Source of the DNA: Arachis hypogaea
Lineage: Eukaryota > Streptophyta > Magnoliopsida > Fabales > Fabaceae
Assembly (NCBI RefSeq): GCF_003086295.3
Contig: NC_092054.1
Location: forward strand, 17,991,878-18,055,877
Direction of reading: 5' to 3'
Length of the DNA stretch: 64,000 nucleotides
A program made the position numbers and the translations under genes. The notes under the pieces are model-generated. The model ran no database searches and was not told the DNA's origin. It worked only from the letters and a program-made list of their open reading frames with translations. This document shows positions 35,030 through 46,570 of the stretch, in pieces. Each line of letters opens with the position of its first letter. Position 1 is the first letter of the stretch.

Positions 35030-36484
35030 CCAGTAAAGAAATTCATAGAAACGGTTGCGTTGTAGATATAGTTTCTAAACCGGCAAAAATCCCTTCGTAC
35101 AAATGTGTTGGGTGTCACAAGTAACAAACCCCTTTAAAAGGTTATAAAGGAACTGCGAGGAAGTATGTTCTTATTATTGGCTATAAAGGTTATAATCGGG
35201 GTTTAGAAGGTGAGAAGCAAGTAATTTAAATGACGAGTGAATTAAATGGCAATTAAGAATAAATAATAACTGTAAAGCAACTTTTAGCAAGGTAGAGAAA
35301 TTAGAGGTCCAACTTAGTTATCTCTCTCAACAATGATGAAAGTTGAATCTAAACTCCACTTGGTCAACCTTCGCCAGGGCAAAGGAAAGTCAAGGGACTA
35401 ATTAAATTGACTTTCGAATCCTAATTATTTCTTCAGAAAAGGTTGGGATTATTTAAGTTCAGCTCAATTAGCAAGATAACGATTATCAATTATGTTGAGT
35501 TTAATAACTGTTGAGTTACTAAATTCTTAACCAGAACCAAAAGGGGAAAAGTAAAATTGCTGGAATGATAAAGAGGTCCTTAGATGGGAAGCAATGGTAA
35601 CTTAAATCAAAAATGACAATCATAAACTGAAAATACCTCAATTATCATTAATTCAAATAACAGTCTGTAACATGAGAGAATTCATAAATCAAATTATAAT
35701 AATCAATTCAAATGTTGGAATAAATAAATAGAAGTAATACTAAAAGAACATTAAACCTGGGATCCAGAGTTACTCTTAAAACAAGAAAAAATCCTAAATC
35801 CTAAAAGAGAGAGAGAAGATCTCCCTCTCAACTAAATCTAAATCATTGAAAGGTAAAAATATGCGAGCTCTCTTTGAATGGAAGCATTCCCACTCTTTAT
35901 AACCTCTGATCTATGCTGTCTGTACTTGGATCTGGGCCAAAAAGGGCTTCAGAATTCGCTGGGGGCCGTATTCTGTAATTTCTGGTGCGTGGCCTCTGTC
36001 ACGCGTCCGCGTGGGTCACGCGGTCGCGTCATTCGGAGCTTTTCCTTGCCACGCGGTCGCGTTAGTCATGCGACCGCGTCATATGCGTTCTGCTTAAGGC
36101 GCGCGGTCGCGTCAGTCATGCGGCCGCGTCGCTGCTGATTCGTGCTTGGCACGCGATCGCGTCATCCATGCGATCGCGTGGATACCAGTTTCTTTAAAGC
36201 TCCGTTTTGCTTTCTCCTTCCATTTTAGTATGTTTTCTTTTTCATCATTTAAGTCATTCTGCCTTAGAAAATCTGAAACTACTCAACACACTAATCACGG
36301 CATCGAATGAAAATAAAGGTAATTAAAATAATTAATTTTTAAAGCTTAGGAAACATGTTTTTCACAACATGACATAATAAGGAAGGGAAAGTAAAACCAT
36401 ACAATTAATGTGAATAAGTAGGTGAAGAGTTGAATAAATCACTCTAGTTAAGCACAAAAGAACTCATGAAATATGGGTTTATCA
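35030..36484 (-). mobile_element. LTR of a Ty3/gypsy-type retrotransposon (minus orientation)
   Basis: On the minus strand a purine tract (AAGTGTGGGGAGG, 36498-36486) is immediately followed by TTGATAAACCCATATTTC, the polypurine-tract/LTR-start pattern I know from legume Athila-like elements. The LTR appears to run down to about 35030, where TAAAGAAATTCATAGAAACG and CACAAGTAACAAACCCC lie. The right-hand LTR that would complete the element was not found. The exact 3' edge is uncertain. It includes a CpG-rich tandem repeat. Confidence 0.6.
35990..36184. repeat. CpG-rich tandem repeat, four ~45-bp units inside the LTR
   Basis: Four successive units each carry a pair of ACGCGGTCGCGT-like palindromic blocks separated by a short spacer (for example CACGCGGTCGCGTTAGTCAT then GCGACCGCGTCAT). 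This is a local GC- and CpG-rich island within very AT-rich DNA. It is not a CRISPR array: the units are contiguous, and this is a plant LTR. Confidence 0.85.
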
Positions 36485-38279
36485 ACCTCCCCACACTTAA
36501 ACACTAGCATGTCCTCATGCTAAATCCAAGGTAAATAATTAAGGTTAAAGTGATGGAATGTTATGAAATGCAACCTATGCTAAATGCATCTACATAATGG
36601 GTCATGCAATTCTAGTTCATCTACTCATATATAAAGCTTACATGTAGCTAAGTTAATTCACATTCTCAAGGAGTTATGTATATATATATATATATATATA
36701 ACTAACCCTTAAATAATAAAGCATTTTAGCAAATGAGATGGGAAAGAAAATATTGTACAAACTTGCAAAACAATTAGTAAATATAAACACAGATATATGT
36801 TGATGAGTTATAGAACCCTCACTGGATTTTGTGTTTACTCTCTAGTCACTCAGTGTTTATTGGGTTTATTCACTCTATTTTTCTTTTTATTCTTACTTTC
36901 TATAACTTTGTTTTTCATCTAACCAATCAACAATTATAGAATATAGTCATACCAAAAAGTCATGAGGTCTTAATTAAGGTTGTAATGGGGCCAAGGTAAA
37001 GGTAAGGATTTATGTATATAGTTAAGTGAGCTAATAAGTGAATCCTTAATTAGACTAAGATCTCACCTAACATACATATTTAGTAAAATAAAATCTTTTT
37101 ACCTATTTTCCCATATTTCCCACTTATTGTTGCATGCTCATGTTTCACTTTTTATTTTGATCCCATGTGCATTGTTTTTATTTTGCATTTTGGGGAATTT
37201 CTTTTTGCATTCCCTTTTATTAAATACAAAAATAACTTTTTTTTTATGCACATGGTAATTGAATCACTTTGATTTTCTCATGAGCATGCTTCCCAAATTT
37301 ATTTTTATTTCTTTTTTTTTTTAACTTTTCTACCCTTTTGTTTCTATCACTCATGTTCCCAAAAGGTTTCCCACATTTTACTCTATTCATAATTTTTTTT
37401 TATCTTAAGCTAACCAAGGATTCACTTGGAAATTTATTTTGTTTTTCTGCTTAAGGCTAGTAATGTGGCTAAATAGAATAAAAGGGGATTTAAAGGCTCA
37501 AGGGGGGCTAACAAGGGTGATGTAAAAGGTAGGCTAATTTGGGGTGAGTGAGCTAAAATCAAATGATGGCCTCAATCATTCTCTTGGTATGTATCTATTC
37601 TATATTCTATAATTGGACATATGGATTAAAGCAAAGGAAAGAACATCAGAATAAAAAGAAATGTAACACACAGAAATGAAATTATGGTTTGAATGCAACC
37701 ATACAATTTAAGCTCAAGACTCACAGGCTGTGTGTTTTCTAACTCAGGCATCATATATCATTCATATATTGTATGCATGTTTAGTTAAAAAGTCCCATTA
37801 TTCTCTTGAAAAAAAATTATTTAGGGTAGCTTTTAAAGTTTTAATGTTCCTCCTTGATGAAATGTTGTCAACTAACATGTAATGCTATATATACAAGGTG
37901 TGGGTTGTTTTAATTCTGTTAAAGTTTCTAATTTACTTCCTTTTTATATTTTTCTATTTAAACTATACTATCTTTATGCTAAAAAAGGGTAAACTATACT
38001 AATTAATCCACTAATAAATCAGAATTGCAAACTAAACTAAATGACTAAAATGAGCTAAATAACTAAAATATGAACAAAAAAAAATGCAAAATGCAGAAAA
38101 TAGAGTAAAATACACAAGTAGCAATGTATAAGTACTCAGAAAATAACAATAAAAGAAAAAGAGAAAAATACAGAAAAATATCCAAAATAAAAAAAAAAGT
38201 ATGTAGTAGTTCACCAAAATAAACGCCAAAGATGGCGACCTCCCCACACTTAAAATGAAGCATCGTCCTCGATGCTCAA
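36485..38279. other. Non-coding interior of the retrotransposon remnant
   Basis: T-rich on the plus strand, with a (TA)n run at about 36677-36701. Two CCTCCCCACACTTAAA motifs, at 36486-36500 and 38240-38254, bound it. On the minus strand these are purine tracts. No reverse transcriptase, integrase or protease wording was found. Confidence 0.55.
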
Positions 38280-39745
38280 TCAAGGCGGGTGTGAAGGAGT
38301 GTCATCACTGGTAGGGATGGTAGCTCGGGTCTCTGTGGCGGTGGTGGGCTGAGAGTCTGGCTGCTGTAGAGGGGAGACTGACTGGATCGGGATCTCCGGA
38401 TCTGCAGCCTCAATCTGGGGCATAACCTCCTGATGCGGGGCAGTCTGCTCTGTGGCTGCCTGCTGATGAGTCTCCGCCTGGGAATGAGTCTCCTCCTCGT
38501 GCTCATCCTCCTCCTCCTCTGATGGCTCTGAAGGGGTGTCGGGCTCGGAGGGGATGTCGGCGCCCTGTCTGATCATCAGCTTTAGATGGGAATAGCGTCG
38601 CCTGCTGCGGCGCTCCAATCTCTCATACCGGCGCCTGTTACGGCGCTCCATCTGATCAAGCTGGCGGAAAAGACGGTGCACGAGGCGATAAATTGGCTCA
38701 GAGGCGGGTGGAGGTGCAGTGGTGGCAGCAGGGGCAGCTGGGGCAGCTGTGGATGAAGAGGGTCCAGCAGATAGAGGGGCTGTCTCATCAGTAGCAGTGA
38801 CAGGTGGTGGTCTGTAACCTAAGGCAAGGAAGTTCCTGCTGTGCGGGATGATCTTCCTGCAGTCCGCTGCTGGTGGTCGCTCATCGGCGTCCTCCCAAGG
38901 CACATCAGCCTGACGGCCTAGCCGTGTAACCAGGTAAGAAAAGGGGAGGGTGCCTCGGACGTGGGCCCTGGCCATATAATGCCGGATAAAACGAGGCAGA
39001 TAAATATCCTTACCCTCCAGCACACACCAAAGGAGGGTGATCATGGTAGTCGGGATCTCCGTCTCGTGAGTACTCGGCATCACAAAATTACTCAAGATCT
39101 GATGCCATAGCCGAGCCTCATCATTTAAGTACACTCTCTTGATCCCTCTAGGCATAGTGGTGTTCTGACCCATCTTCCAAGGAACAGCAGGGTCGAGAGC
39201 TATCCTTGCCTTCACAGCATCCCAGTCAAACTGCATCTGGCCCATGTTTTCCTCAGCCTATGCAAAACCATCTGGCTGATCGGACTTGGCTGGGAGCTGG
39301 AGAATGGTCTCTATGGCCTCCTCAGTGACCAGAATTTGCTTTCCCCTCAGGTTTACTGCATCTAGGGTAGTAAGGTAGTAGTTGCAATAGAATTCCCGGA
39401 CTCAAGATGCATTGACCTCTGTCAGTGATCTCTCCAGAAAGAACCAGCCCCTGTGCTTGATTTGCTCAGTAGTGTATTGCTGGAGGGCTTCTGGAATCTT
39501 CAAGGTACGTTCCAGGTATAGATTCCTGGAGTTTGCAAAAAAGTCGGGTACTTCAGCTCACAGTACCGGTTTGCAAATTTTATAGGATCAGTCGAAGGGA
39601 GCAGCTGCTCAGCTTTTTCCTGCTGTGTGAAATTCTTCTCCCGCCATGAGGAATCGTGCATTAGAGAAATGATGGACTGGGAGGAATCTCCTCTCTTACG
39701 CTTGCCAGTAGCCTTGCCTTTACCTTTCCTCTGTGAGGCAGACAT
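38280..39745 (-). pseudogene. Retrotransposon-borne 'putative plant transposon protein' domain ORF, broken N-terminal part
   Basis: The intact 321-codon frame 39245-38280 reads MGQMQFDWDAVKARIALDPA, GIKRVYLNDEARLWHQILSN, THETEIPTTMITLLWCVLEG, KDIYLPRFIRHYMAR, then a Pro/Ala linker, an Arg-rich coiled segment (QMERRNRRRYERLERRSRRR) and an acidic tail. This matches the plant transposon-associated domain carried by Athila-like gypsy elements; its function is unknown. Upstream, 39745-39500 gives MSASQRKGKGKATGKRKRGD and FANRYCELKYPTFLQ, with a frame change near 39545. Pieces between 39500 and 39246 need two more frame changes. The true start is therefore probably 39745 and the gene is broken. No pol domains follow. 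Confidence 0.75.
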
Positions 39746-42034
39746 CCTGAAAAACAGAAAACCAGGAATGGATAAAAAAAATAGGAAAGCAAATAGGCAA
39801 TTTAAACAAAGGAAACTCAAAAGTTTCGGGTCTTACAGATATGGTGGTGGTGATGGCGACGGCAATGGAGGCAGCGACGGCTGCGAGCTTTAGGGTTGAA
39901 GCTAACCTCTTGCACATTTCCACGAGATCTTTTCTCTCACACTGCAACAGTTGAGAGCTTTAGGATTTGTTTCGAGGGGGTTGAGAATTTTAATTATATG
40001 TAATAGTGGGGAAATGTTTAAAATTATGCAGAGGAGTTTTATAATTTGCCACAAATAAAATATTTTGTGTAAGTTTTTAAAAATTTTCACTAAAAAATCT
40101 CCACTAATTATTAAAAAATTTGTAGTGTAAAAATCAAATTATTAATAAAAATTATATATTAATTATTTAGAAGAATATAAAATAATATTTATAATTTTTA
40201 AAAATTAATGAATACATTCATTATATAAAAAATTTTAATTTTTGAAATAAAATAGGATTATTTTAAAAAAATATATACACAATTTTTTTTACTCTTAAAA
40301 TGTTTAACATTTTAAAAAAATGTTATAAAATATACTTATATTTTGTGACAAATAATTAATTTGTTACAAATAATATTAAATTTTGTGACAAATTAATTTT
40401 TTTGTTACAAAATAACTGGAGTTTTTGAAACAAAAAGTTATTTTGTTACAAAATAATTGGAGTTTTTGAAACAAAAAAAATGTTATAAAATATTTTGAAT
40501 TTTTGCATCTTATTTTTTTTTTTACAAAGTAATATTTTGTAACAAAACATTATATCATTACAAAAACTAACATAATTTGTAACAAAATAAAACAGGTTGT
40601 TACAAAATATTATCATATTTGGTAACAACTTGTTATGTTGTTATAAAATATTATTCTTTTGTAATAATAAAAAATTATTATTACAAAATATATTTTTTTT
40701 GTAACAATTTTAAATTTGATACAAATTTTTTGTTACAAATTTTCATTTTTTTTATAGTGTGTTGATGATTGTAACACCCTAACTACCAAAGCTCACGCTT
40801 CCGGCTGCGCAACTCTGATAGCTCGGACATTACGACGACACTTATACTACTTAATCCTAGAATATGAGCCTGTTTGAAACTTTAAACCGCAACACCGCTC
40901 CCAAAAATACTTTCATCTGATAACATACATCCATAGATACCATACAACTTACAAAACTCATAAAGAGTACATCCATATATATATACATAATATTACAAGC
41001 ATTAGCCAATACAATTCCTATCCCTCTTACAGATTATATCAAGATAAAGGCGAGGGTACAATAAACCATAACTAAAACAATACAGAGCATTTCAACAACT
41101 AAGTAAACTCTTCGTAGCTTCTGCGCTCATATCCTAAAAGGGGAAAAATGTAGGGGATGAGAACATCATCCTCGAAAGGGTTCTCAGTAGAGGGTTTTTG
41201 GGAATTACTGTAATAGGATACATGAAGATAAGCCGTACCAGCGATTAATAACCGTCTTATGCCTCTTTTCAAAAACAACGGTTTATAAATAAAAAGAAAT
41301 TTGAAATCCTTTTCTGAAAGAGGAACAGTTCAATTCTCAAAAACTCAAGAGCCTTTCAAAACAGTTTATCTGTGCTGAACCAAAATAGCCTTTCATATTT
41401 TTCCAAACCAGAACACAACCAAAACCAACCATCGGTCCACCTCATTTCAACCACGGCCCTAGGCCCAAACAATCCAACCATCAACCAATCACCACAATCC
41501 AACAGAGTCCCAGTAGCAAACACAAATAGGAAGATGCAAGCACAAACAAACAGTCATTGTAAGTAGAACAATTAGCAATTAATCACATAGGCAAACCGAG
41601 TACAATATGCACACCCAAACAATGTCACATAGATGCATATGATGCATGCCTGTCCCTAGTGGCTGATGATATCATCTGTCGGTTATAGAGCCAACCCGAC
41701 AAGTCCTGGTAGCTAACCATTGGACTGTCCCTCTGTCGCGCATCCCCAACTCGAGTTATACTCATCATAAACTTGATCATAATCATGATCCATATCCATC
41801 ACCTTCACTGGTGAATATTTACGGGGGCGAGCTCATCCGGGACTTTCACAGTGCCCGGCCACACTTACGACATAAGGTCAAAAGAGCTTCGAGTCTCAAC
41901 CTGGAGCACGTGGTGGCTAGCCACTGCTTATTCCCAGGGAAACCCTCATCTCCGATAGTGGAAGTGCAACATTCACATTTATCAATGATTCAGCATAAAC
42001 ATGCATTCAATCTCATCCATGGATCAACATCCAT

Positions 42035-42165
42035 CTCAGCCATCCGGCTCACGGTTCATTCCAGAACCAGCCAATATTCATATCATACACAGCCATTCTG
42101 GCTCACGGTTCAATCCAGAACCAACCAATATGTATAATCATACACAGCCATTCCGGCTCACAACA
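42035..42165. repeat. Tandem repeat of ~58 bp (two and a half units) inside the long LTR
   Basis: The units carry GGCTCACGGTTCA, TCCAGAACCA, CCAATAT and TCATACACAGCCATTC in the same order twice, then a partial third ending GGCTCACAAC. Confidence 0.75.
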
Positions 42166-43499
42166 AAACAGCACTTCCACATTCAACATCATCAATTCAT
42201 AAAATCGGCATTTAAGCCATAAATCACTTTGAAATCAAGTTTCAACTCTTTTCAGCCTTGGCTTTAGAAATCTCGTTTCTCAAATCATCTCAGCCTCATA
42301 AGCCAAATTTACTCAAAGTGAGTTCCCTTTTTAAAACAAAGCCACTCTCGGTATTCTCTTTCCAAAACTTCCAAAACCATGGCAAGTTAAGGATTTATTT
42401 CAAAGTATTCAAAATCACCCATACAACAATAGGATTTTATAACAAAAGTTTCTCGGCAGAGTCCCAAGTCTTTAGGGAAGGTCAACCTATATCAATTCCT
42501 CAAAATTCATTGAAACTCTTAAAATCATGGATTCTCGGTTCAAGTAAATAAAACTGAATTTATTATGAAACCGACCATACAAAATCACAAGTTCCAACCC
42601 AGTCCAAAAATCAACTCATTTGAAAAGGAACCGGTTCATTTGAATCAAACCACTTTCAGGTTTCTTTTTGGAACCCATTTTTCTAACTCTTCCAAAATGC
42701 CTCAAACTTAATTACTCAATCAAAAGTCTAGATTCCTTTGAAATCACTAAAAGCTCCTTTTTATATTGAAATCAATATTAGAGTATCATTATTTCTTTCA
42801 GTGATTCAAACGGTAAAAATAGTTCCTTTCTAAATAAGCCGAACTCAACGCATAAAGTTCATTAAATAAATTAAGCTTGAAAACATAAATATTCTCTTAA
42901 TAAATCAAATAATACAATTTCTCAAATCCAACCCTTTTTAAATAACTTTTCAAACAAGACTAGGATTTTGTAGAAATTTCGGCAACACCTCCCCTAAAAC
43001 TTGGACTTTTGCCACACGGTTCGGGTCCCAACTAAACCGTTTCTGATTTCTTTTCAACAGCCCAAAACCAGAAATCAATTCAAAAGCAAGCTAAATCCAA
43101 CAGTCGCCTCAGTGGCTTATCTCAAGAAAACCATTTCAAAATCAACTCAATATCAATCGATCTAACTCGTTTCCAAAGCTTTAATGAAACGGTTCAGTAA
43201 CAAATCATTTGTCCAAGATCAAGTCAATTAAAGTAAACCAGGTTGAATTTAAAAGTGCATTCGACTTTTCACATCATCAAATGATTGAATCAAATCAAAT
43301 CAATCCTCAACGGATTAAACTCAGATTTTAAATCTTTAAAGAATCACTTCAAAACATTACATTTCACAAAGCCGCACAACAATTCAACCAAACCAACATC
43401 CATAATCACTCGAGTCAATCAAATAACACATAAGGCAGATACAATCACCAAATACACAATATCTCACAACAGTATCCATATATAATAATTCCAATACTT

Positions 43500-44700
43500 A
43501 AAACATAGTTTTTGGAAAGCGCCCCTACCTCGATTGTCGAAACTCGAAAGCTCTAAAACGCATCACCACTCGCTTTCGCTCGGCTTGCAATTGCGGCAGC
43601 CGCAAGCTCATCTCCAAATCGCTTTCTCAGCAACCACAACGACTCTAATGGCAACATATAGTAATCAGGATTCGACCCCCACGTTACCAAAACTCATATT
43701 CATTAAACAAACACAACCGAATACTAACGCAAGGCTTTTTCGAAACATAAGATACTTACTGTAATACGAAAACAAAGCAGCTGTGATTTCGGACAGGCCC
43801 AGCAACAGCTCCGGTGGCAGCCAGGAGCTCCGGTGGATCAACTATAAAAACCTCGCAGCGTTAAAACCTTCTCAAAATCCAAAAAGGCAGAAAGCTCAAT
43901 TAAAATCCTTACCAGCATACTTTTCTAGCGACAGCAGCAAGGTCTCAAGTGGCAGAAGCTCAGCCCAGAGCTTCAGCGGTGGTCCCGGAAGTCATAGAAT
44001 CACTCCTGGCAGTCAGAAATAGGGCAAGCTCACCAAAACGGCAGCGACCAAAAACTCTGGCAGCAACAGAGGAATTTTGGCGGCATGAATCCCTTTTCTG
44101 ACGCGGCAACTCAATGGCGGACCGGCTTCCCCTCCACCGCGTTCTGTTCTTCCCACAGTGCTCTCTCCTCGCCGGCGAGAGTGACAGAGGCAATGGCTTC
44201 ACAGACGAGACCAGGCGCGGCGGTTTCAGACCCTCAGCCCCTTCTCACTCGCGTACCCTCTCTCTCCGTGTCTCAACTTCGACGGCGACTCCCGGTGGAC
44301 CAACGGCGGCGACGATAGCGCAGGCAGCCGCGGCGGCGCGAAGAGGCTGGCACCATGGTGCTGCAACTCGGGGATGGTGACTCGCGAGGGTGACATCGAC
44401 AGCTCCTTCTGGTGGTTGACCCTCCTCCCCTCAGCGGCATCAAGCGGCGACGGCAAACCCTAGTGCCACCGGCGCAGATCATTGCCTCATTCTCGGATCT
44501 CACTCCTCTTGTCCCTGCGCGACGCGACGGCATGGCGGCAGTGACGCCCGTCGGCGTCGTCCTCCCCCTCTCCTCTCCTCCCCGTTTCTCTTCTCCCACC
44601 TTCTGTTTCTCCTTTCTTTCTTTCATGGAAAAGAAACGCTGCTGCTGAGTTAGAAAAAAGGGGATTTCGGTTGCAGCTGGGGCATGGGGAAGCAATGGGT
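43500..44700. other. GC-rich segment of the long LTR
   Basis: This is the richest GC stretch in the window, with CGGCGGC and GGTGGCAGC wording. It gives overlapping open frames on both strands (for example 44085-44318, 44412-44648, 44719-44273), none with a conserved signature. It looks like the promoter/leader region of the retroelement rather than a gene. Confidence 0.5.
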
Positions 44701-45778
44701 TACCGGGTAGGGTTTTCAAAGTTAGGGTCTTTTGAGGAAAATTAGGTTTAGGGGAATTTTAGTAATTTTCGATAAAATTGTGGACAACATAGTAATTGAA
44801 ACCCAAATTAAATCCAACAATAATTATATATAGAAAATACTATTTACTCATCAATTTCACAAATTATTTTCTGTAAAATGCCTAAATCAAAATAATTAGA
44901 GATAATATAATTAAACTCTTTATTTTTCAAAGTAGCAGTATTAATATTTAAAATATTACTTATCTAATCCAAATCATATAAAATCCTTATTATTTCATAA
45001 CTATCAACTTTATAATTTAAATATAGAAAATAATCCAATAGTTATAAAATTGGATAATAATCATAACTCATCTCAAATTCAATAAATCACAACTTGCCTT
45101 AATTATCCTTAAGAAAGTAATCTCTGAAATTAAGGCTATAAATAACTATATGATTTGAGACTTGATCATAATAAGACTTTTTAAAGTTCTGGGTCTTACA
45201 ATGATAATAAAAGAGAATGATAAAGAAAAATGGAAAAGCTCTACATACAAGCGATTAGGGCTTGTAAGTATTACAAGTCAATTAACCCCTAACCCCCAAA
45301 ACACGCTGCAAGTGTTACGTCCCTTACACGCGCTATATATAACTACCAAATTTAAAAGATTTGTTTCCTTCTTCGTTCTCCTTCTTTCCAAATTTGCTCG
45401 TTATTCTTCTCGCGCGTCTTTTCTTGCTTTTTCGATCGTTCTTTTCTCCTCCTTTCTCACTGGTTTGTTCTTCGTCATTGACGTTAGTTCCTCTCTTTGT
45501 AACTCCAGCTTCATTTTCTTTTCGATTTTCTGTGAAACTAACGCGTGAACATAAATCTGTGGATTGAATCTAATGTATTAGTTTTGATTAATTATCTGCA
45601 ATTTATAGCAGACGCTCGGGTGTAGTCAGAATTTTTTGGGTGTATTTTTGGGGTAAGTGTGGGTGTATTTACACTTTATGGCTTTTTTTGTTATTTTAGT
45701 TGAGTTGTTGTCGTTCGTGTGTATTAAATCAGACATGATTGGGTGTATTTTTTGTTTTTGACATGGTGTATTCTACAG

Positions 45779-46316
45779 CCTCTCTCTGTTGATGACCAGT
45801 TTGTTCCCAAGGTTGGAATTACCTTTACCACCCTTGAAGATGCTGGAAAAGTTTACAGGAACTACGCCAAGGCTGCAGGGTTTTCTACAAGAGTTCGGAG
45901 CACAAATAGGAAGGGAAACGAGGAGGCTGGTATTAGACCAAGCAAAACTTACCAATCATTTGTTGCGGCTGCCGGGGGTCATCGCGAGTTAAATTTTATT
46001 GAAAAGGATGTGAGGAATTACATTACGAGAGAAGTGCAAGAAGCGTGGGTGTGCTTAAAGACTCATTTGATAGGAATTGGAATGATTTTCTACTGAATTT
46101 TGGTCTTGTGGACAACAAGTGGCTTTCAGGTAATGTTTGTTTAAAATTGCAGCAGAGGTGTAAATTTAATTTTTTTTTGGGTGTATTTATAGTCTGTGTT
46201 TGGGTGTATTCTGCAGATCTCTATGAAGACCGTCATATATGGATTCCAATCTATCTGGATCACCACTTCTGGGCAGGGATGAGAAGCACACAAAGGAGCG
46301 AGAGCATGCATTCTTT
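45779..46316 (+). pseudogene. FAR1-related (FRS5-like) protein, internally deleted
   Basis: Exon 1 (from acceptor CTACAG at 45779) reads VDDQFVPKVGITFTTLEDAG, KVYRNYAKAAGFSTRVRSTN, the start of the FAR1 DNA-binding domain. It then jumps from RKGNE directly to EAGIRPSKTYQSFVAAAGG and LNFIEKDVRNYITREV. A second jump and frame change gives DSFDRNWNDFLLNFGLVDNK before a GT donor at 46130. Exon 2 (46217 onward) reads DLYEDRHIWIPIYLDHHFW and MRSTQRSESMHSF. FRS proteins derive from MULE transposases and act as transcription factors in far-red signalling. Here the zinc-binding half of the FAR1 domain and nearly all the transposase core between the two jumps are missing. The flanking sequence reads smoothly, so clean internal deletions are likely. 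Confidence 0.85.
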
Positions 46317-46453
46317 TGGGTGTAAAAGCAGTGTTCTTTTAGGTGTATTTCTGAATTTTCTTGTATTTCACATTTTACATATATATATACATATATATAC
46401 TTCAGAATCTTGTTTTTATGTTATAAAATACTGTTTGTTTTTTTTTTACAACG

Positions 46454-46570
46454 GTTTAAGGGTTTTAGGTATTAGGGTTTAGGGTTTTAGGGTTTACGGT
46501 TTAGGTTTTAGGGTTTACAGGTTAGGGGTTAAGGTTTAGGTTTTAAGTGTTTAGGGTTCAGGATTTTAGG
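46454..46570. repeat. Interstitial telomere-like (TTTAGGG) degenerate repeat
   Basis: About 115 bp of TTTAGGG/TTTTAGGG variants (TTAGGGTTTAGGG, TTTACGG, TTTAGGTTTTAGGG) occur inside the FRS-type element. TTTAGGG is the plant telomere repeat. The units are diverged, as in interstitial copies. Confidence 0.8.

Larger units (their letters stand above)
32181..40759. mobile_element. CACTA element with captured dehydrogenase fragment and nested LTR remnant
   Basis: The left end is CACTACAAAAAAAATAAT at 32181 and the right end is TTTTTTTTATAGTG at 40759. The flanking trinucleotide is TGT on both sides (32178-32180 and 40760-40762), though the surrounding TGTTGATG also occurs on both sides. Both subterminal regions (32200-32540 and 40290-40750) are full of TTTTGTAACAAA-type repeats in both orientations. 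These include a direct 41-bp duplication around 40400-40485 with TTGTTACAAAATAA and TGGAGTTTTTGAAACAAA. No transposase was recognised. The 8.6-kb interior holds an SDR gene fragment and an unrelated retrotransposon remnant. Confidence 0.8.
40770..45200. mobile_element. Solo-LTR-like element, 4.4 kb, with 5-bp target duplication
   Basis: It starts TGTAACACCCTAACTACC at 40770 and ends TTCTGGGTCTTACA at 45200, TG...CA as in LTRs. It is flanked by ATGAT on both sides (40765-40769 and 45201-45205). The wording of the start and end and of the segment GGCGAGCTCATCCGGGACTT is that of a legume gypsy LTR family as I recall it. No gag-pol and no internal LTR boundary were found, so it is either a very long solo LTR or a non-coding retroelement derivative. 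It begins 10 bp beyond the right end of the third CACTA element. All open frames inside are unsupported. Confidence 0.72.

Noticed and set aside
35990..36184. Regularly spaced GC-rich units resembling a CRISPR array
   Set aside because: The units are contiguous, have no unique spacers, and lie inside a plant LTR.
41372..43764. Series of 64-108 codon plus-strand frames
   Set aside because: All lie inside the long LTR-like element, lack family signatures and have no splice continuity.
43960..44719. GC-rich frames on both strands with Arg/Ala/Pro-rich products
   Set aside because: Overlapping open frames are expected in a GC-rich leader, and no domain was seen.
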